Shown: positions 6,155 to 8,720 of the stretch, piece after piece
Layout of the letters: every line of letters starts with the position of its first letter
Numbering within the stretch: position 1 is the first letter of the stretch
NCBI GenBank assembly: GCA_036444495.1
Contig: JAZGBC010000120.1
Span: 1-8,720 of the forward strand
Length of the DNA: 8,720 bases
Reading direction: 5' to 3'
Source: JAZGBC01 sp036444495
GTDB taxonomy: Bacteria; Pseudomonadota; Alphaproteobacteria; Kiloniellales; J153
The notes under the pieces: model-generated
What the model saw: only the letters and a program-made list of their open reading frames with translations
What the model was told of the DNA's origin: nothing
The model's database searches: none
Made by a program: the position numbers and the translations under genes

Positions 6155-6787
6155 TTACGCGATCACGCCCTGTGGACCATAGGCCGCGTACCACATCACG
6201 CCGTAGCAGTTGCTGTGCTCGAAAGTCCAGTCGCGGGTGCCCTTGAAGGTGCCGCTCGCCATCTCGGCCTCGCGGTATTCGAAGCCGTTGGGCAGGCGAA
6301 TCAGCGCGCGATGCGGTGCGCCGGTGACCGGATTGCGGATCGGCTCGGCGCTGAATTCCAGGTGACCGGGGACGACGAAGCGGGCGGTGCGGTTCTCCAT
6401 GTTGCAGGAAAACTCGATCGGCGCGAACACCGGATCGAGCTCCTTCTCGATGGTCGAGCCGTAGATGTTGAACACCGTGGTCGGCTCCTGCTCCTCGCCG
6501 CTCAGGATCTTGAACAGAGCATCGATCTGTGCCTCGTCGGCCCGTTCGTCGATGTAACCTTGAGCGAGCCCGCCGCCCTCGTGCACCGCGCCCGGCCAGC
6601 GGTAGGCCGTGGCCACGCGCAGGCCGTCGAGGCGCACCGCGCCGAAGTAACCCTCCTCGATCTCCATGCATTCGAGCCCTTCGCAGGTCCCATGGGTGGG
6701 CGGGGCGTTGAACTCGCAAGGGCAGCCGTAGGCGCAGTTGCAACCACCGATCTTCGGGCCCTTGATCATCCAGTCGACATAGGCCAC
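6155..6787 (-). CDS. DUF1326 domain protein (function unknown)
   Basis: The protein of 210 residues matches the DUF1326 family by its N-terminal cysteine cluster GCNCAYGCPCEF (Cys16, 18, 22, 24) followed by Cys35 and Cys40, and by the order of later blocks: a GYFGAVRLDGLRVA block, a WPGAVHEGGG block, and DERADEAQIDALFKILSG. No biochemical role is established for the family. The close-set cysteines suggest a metal site or redox role, but that is inference. I chose GTG at 6787 because GGGGGAG sits eight bases upstream and the family-like sequence begins at once (YVDWMIKG). An upstream in-frame ATG at 6832 would add 15 unlikely residues and lies only a few bases after the candidate transcription start. 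No signal peptide or membrane segment is visible. The gene is inverted relative to its neighbours and splits rsmB-GNAT from guaA. Confidence 0.88.
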   Translation of the reverse strand: MAYVDWMIKGPKIGGCNCAYGCPCEFNAPPTHGTCEGLECMEIEEGYFGAVRLDGLRVATAYRWPGAVHEGGGLAQGYIDERADEAQIDALFKILSGEEQEPTTVFNIYGSTIEKELDPVFAPIEFSCNMENRTARFVVPGHLEFSAEPIRNPVTGAPHRALIRLPNGFEYREAEMASGTFKGTRDWTFEHSNCYGVMWYAAYGPQGVIA

Positions 6788-6843
6788 GGAATCTTCTCCC
6801 CCATTTCGAATGGCGCGCGGGTTTTTCCGCATCGGAAGGCGGC

Positions 6844-6872
6844 AGTGTAGACCGGCGCGGCGCGAAACCCAA
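6844..6872 (-). promoter_or_regulatory. Candidate promoter of the DUF1326 gene
   Basis: On the minus strand TTGGGT (6872-6867) and TACACT (6849-6844) are spaced by exactly 17 bases. Initiation would fall near 6837, giving a 5' UTR of about 50 bases to the GTG at 6787. The hexamers are moderate matches, but spacing and place are good. Confidence 0.3.
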
Positions 6873-6913
6873 ATACGATTGAACGCGCGCCATGGCCCAA
6901 GCGTTTGCCACGT

Positions 6914-6941
6914 CTGGACTCGCCTCCACGCGAGCTATAGA
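6914..6941 (+). promoter_or_regulatory. Candidate guaA promoter, near-leaderless
   Basis: TATAGA at 6936-6941 is a fair -10 hexamer, with a poor -35 (CTGGAC, 6914-6919) 16 bases upstream. Initiation would fall at about 6947-6949, immediately before the guaA ATG at 6950. That agrees with the lack of a visible Shine-Dalgarno. A short inverted repeat, CTCGC (6919-6923) and GCGAG (6930-6934), lies between the hexamers and could be an operator. Confidence 0.25.
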
Positions 6942-6949
6942 AACCGGCC

Positions 6950-8497
6950 ATGACGGACCGCGTGCTCATCCTCGACTTCGGCTCTCAGGTGACCCAGCTG
7001 ATTGCCCGGCGCGTGCGCGAGAGCGGCGTCTACTGCGAGATCATCCCCTACAACGCGGACCCGGAGCGCATCAGCGCCTTCGGTCCCAAGGCGGTCATCC
7101 TGTCGGGCGGGCCGGCCTCGGTGACCGGCACCGATACGCCGCGCGCGCCCGAGCTGGTCTTCGAGCTGGGCGTTCCGGTCCTGGGCATCTGCTACGGCCA
7201 GCAGGCCCTCTGCGACCAGCTCGGCGGCGAGGTGGCGGCCTCCGAGCACCACGAGTTCGGCCGCGCCATGGTCGAGGTGACCGATGATTGTGGGCTTACC
7301 GACGGAATCTGGCGCAAGGGCGAGCGGCACCAGGTCTGGATGAGCCACGGCGACCGGGTCGTGCGCCTGCCCGAGGGCTTTCGCGCGGTGGGCGTCTCCG
7401 AGGGCGCCCCTTACGCCATGTTCGCCGACGACGCGCGGCGCTTCTATGGCCTGATGTTCCACCCGGAAGTGGTGCACACCCCGGACGGGGCCAAGCTACT
7501 GGCCAATTTCACCCATAGGGTGGCGGGCTGCGGCGGCGACTGGACCATGGCCGCCTTCCGGGAGCAGGAGATCGAAAAGATCCGCACGCAGGTGGACGGG
7601 GAGCGCATCATCTGCGGCCTCTCCGGCGGCGTGGATTCCTCGGTCGCGGCCGTGCTGATCCACGAGGCCGTGGGCGAGCAGCTCACCTGCATCTTCGTCG
7701 ACCACGGGCTGCTGCGCGCGGGCGAGGCCGAGCAGGTGGTGACCCTGTTCCGCGATCACTACAACATCCCGCTGGTGCAGCGGGACGCGAGCGATCTGTT
7801 TCTTGGCCGCCTCGAGGGTGTCGCCGACCCGGAACAGAAACGCAAGATCATCGGCGCCAGCTTCATCGAGGTCTTCGAGGAGGAGGCCGACAAGCTGGGC
7901 GGGGCGGAGTTCCTGGCCCAGGGCACGCTCTACCCGGATGTCATCGAATCGGTCTCCTTCACCGGCGGGCCGTCGGTCACCATCAAGTCGCACCACAACG
8001 TGGGCGGCCTGCCCGAGCGCATGAAGATGAAGCTGGTGGAGCCCCTGCGCGAGCTGTTCAAGGACGAGGTGCGCGCGCTGGGCCGCGAGCTGGGCCTGCC
8101 CGAGAGCCTGGTCGGGCGCCACCCCTTCCCGGGGCCGGGGCTGGCCATCCGCATCCCCGGCGAGGTCACGGCGGAGAAATGCGGCATCCTGCGCCAGGCC
8201 GATGCGATCTATCTGGAGGAGATCCGCAAGGCCGGGCTTTACGACGCCATCTGGCAGGCCTTCGCCGTGCTGCTGCCGGTGCGTACCGTGGGGGTCATGG
8301 GCGACGCCCGGTCCTACGAGCACGTCTGCGCGCTTCGCGCGGTCACCTCGACCGACGGCATGACGGCGGACAGCTATCCCTTCGAGCACGCGTTCATCGC
8401 GGGCGTGGCCACGCGCATCGTCAACGAGGTGCGCGGCATCAACCGCGTGGTCTACGACGTAACCTCCAAGCCCCCCGGCACCATCGAGTGGGAGTAG
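6950..8497 (+). CDS. guaA: GMP synthase (glutamine-hydrolysing)
   Basis: GuaA converts XMP, ATP and glutamine to GMP, AMP, PPi and glutamate. The 515 residues are close to the E. coli enzyme (525). The N-terminal class I glutamine amidotransferase domain opens with VLILDFGSQ (5-13) and has the nucleophile Cys81 in GICYGQQ, plus His171 and Glu173 in the HPEV motif, completing the triad. The ATP pyrophosphatase domain carries the P-loop SGGVDSS (225-231). The C-terminal dimerisation/XMP domain includes HPFPGPGLAIR (391-401) and ends with the invariant KPPGTIEWE. No residue is missing, so the enzyme should be active. ATG 6950 begins at the usual family N-terminus; no good Shine-Dalgarno precedes it. 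It is separated from guaB by three genes, one of them inverted, and so has its own promoter. It acts directly on GuaB's product. Confidence 0.97.
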   Translation: MTDRVLILDFGSQVTQLIARRVRESGVYCEIIPYNADPERISAFGPKAVILSGGPASVTGTDTPRAPELVFELGVPVLGICYGQQALCDQLGGEVAASEHHEFGRAMVEVTDDCGLTDGIWRKGERHQVWMSHGDRVVRLPEGFRAVGVSEGAPYAMFADDARRFYGLMFHPEVVHTPDGAKLLANFTHRVAGCGGDWTMAAFREQEIEKIRTQVDGERIICGLSGGVDSSVAAVLIHEAVGEQLTCIFVDHGLLRAGEAEQVVTLFRDHYNIPLVQRDASDLFLGRLEGVADPEQKRKIIGASFIEVFEEEADKLGGAEFLAQGTLYPDVIESVSFTGGPSVTIKSHHNVGGLPERMKMKLVEPLRELFKDEVRALGRELGLPESLVGRHPFPGPGLAIRIPGEVTAEKCGILRQADAIYLEEIRKAGLYDAIWQAFAVLLPVRTVGVMGDARSYEHVCALRAVTSTDGMTADSYPFEHAFIAGVATRIVNEVRGINRVVYDVTSKPPGTIEWE

Positions 8498-8509
8498 GGC
8501 GCTAGCGCC
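8498..8509. other. Perfect palindrome right after the guaA stop
   Basis: GGCGCTAGCGCC is a 12-base perfect palindrome abutting the guaA stop codon. As RNA it could form only a small hairpin, since the central bases must open as a loop, and no T-tract follows. It might help terminate guaA or be a protein site; evidence is weak. Confidence 0.2.
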
Positions 8510-8720
8510 GGCGTCTGCCCACGTCACCCTTGCGCAAACGCGTTTCGAGCAGGAAAGTAGTGAGAGCGCGCACGGCCTTCTGGACCGCTCAACAGACCAG
8601 TCACAGGTTTTTGATGCGCTCCGTTCCCGGATTCGGGATAGCATGATGTCTCACCGATAAGCCCGCAAAGAGCCACCGCACGCGCCGTGGCCGCATGGTC
8701 ACTACGCTGCGGGAAATGGC
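8510..8720. other. Non-coding or degenerate stretch after guaA
   Basis: I find no gene here that I can support. A plus-strand frame is open from 8463 to the TAA at 8658-8660 and reads like ordinary protein (for example FEQESSESAHGLLDRS) but has no ATG, GTG or TTG start. A small inverted repeat, TCCCG (8625-8629) and CGGGA (8634-8638) around GATT, lies within it. The stretch may hold the decayed end of a gene. Confidence 0.35.

Noticed and set aside
6084..6929. 281-codon minus-strand frame overlapping the DUF1326 gene
   Set aside because: It is out of frame with the DUF1326 signature and is low-complexity Arg/Gly/Ala sequence.
8524..8718. Minus-strand open frame entering from the right window edge
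   Set aside because: About 65 codons with no start in the window, no recognised motif, and it is antisense to another open frame of equal quality.
1..8720. CRISPR array, insertion sequence, phage or defence system
   Set aside because: No spaced repeats, terminal inverted repeats, transposase or integrase motifs, or known defence domains were found on either strand.

Overview
The window looks like core chromosome of a high-GC alphaproteobacterium. The order ppx/gppA-like phosphatase, rlmE, guaB, an RsmB-family methyltransferase and guaA is characteristic of that class, and the protein motifs read most like Rhodospirillales-type sequences. This assignment rests on gene order and motif recall only; no search was run. 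Coding DNA is strongly GC-rich. The exception is about 140 bases near positions 289-430, where a hand count of 301-400 gives roughly 73% A+T.

Layout. The left edge (1-266, minus strand) holds a Flp/Fap-type pilin with an unusual glycine-rich tail that runs off the window. It is followed by its AT-rich upstream region. A tRNA-Gln(CTG) gene (472-545, minus) has its 3' end facing the pilin. The stretch 546-824 has no gene; it holds the tRNA leader with a strong hairpin, a weak tRNA promoter, and the upstream region of the phosphatase. On the plus strand come ppx/gppA (825-1913) and rlmE (1910-2632), which overlap by ATGA. guaB (2750-4213) has its own promoter. rsmB (4253-5587) and a GNAT acetyltransferase (5584-6135) also overlap by ATGA. 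A DUF1326 gene (6155-6787, minus) converges on the acetyltransferase and diverges from guaA (6950-8497). The last 223 bases contain no gene I can support.

How the genes fit together. guaB and guaA are the two committed steps from IMP to GMP. The two methyltransferases modify 23S rRNA (RlmE) and 16S rRNA (RsmB family). The Ppx/GppA enzyme acts on polyphosphate and/or pppGpp, the latter derived from GTP/GDP. The neighbourhood therefore combines guanine nucleotide supply, alarmone or polyphosphate turnover, and ribosome maturation, all growth-linked. The acetyltransferase and the inverted DUF1326 gene look like insertions into an otherwise conserved guaB-rsmB-guaA order. I do not see an undescribed multi-gene system here. 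The most unusual items are the glycine-tailed pilin, its AT-rich control region beside a tRNA gene, and the unexplained stretch after guaA.
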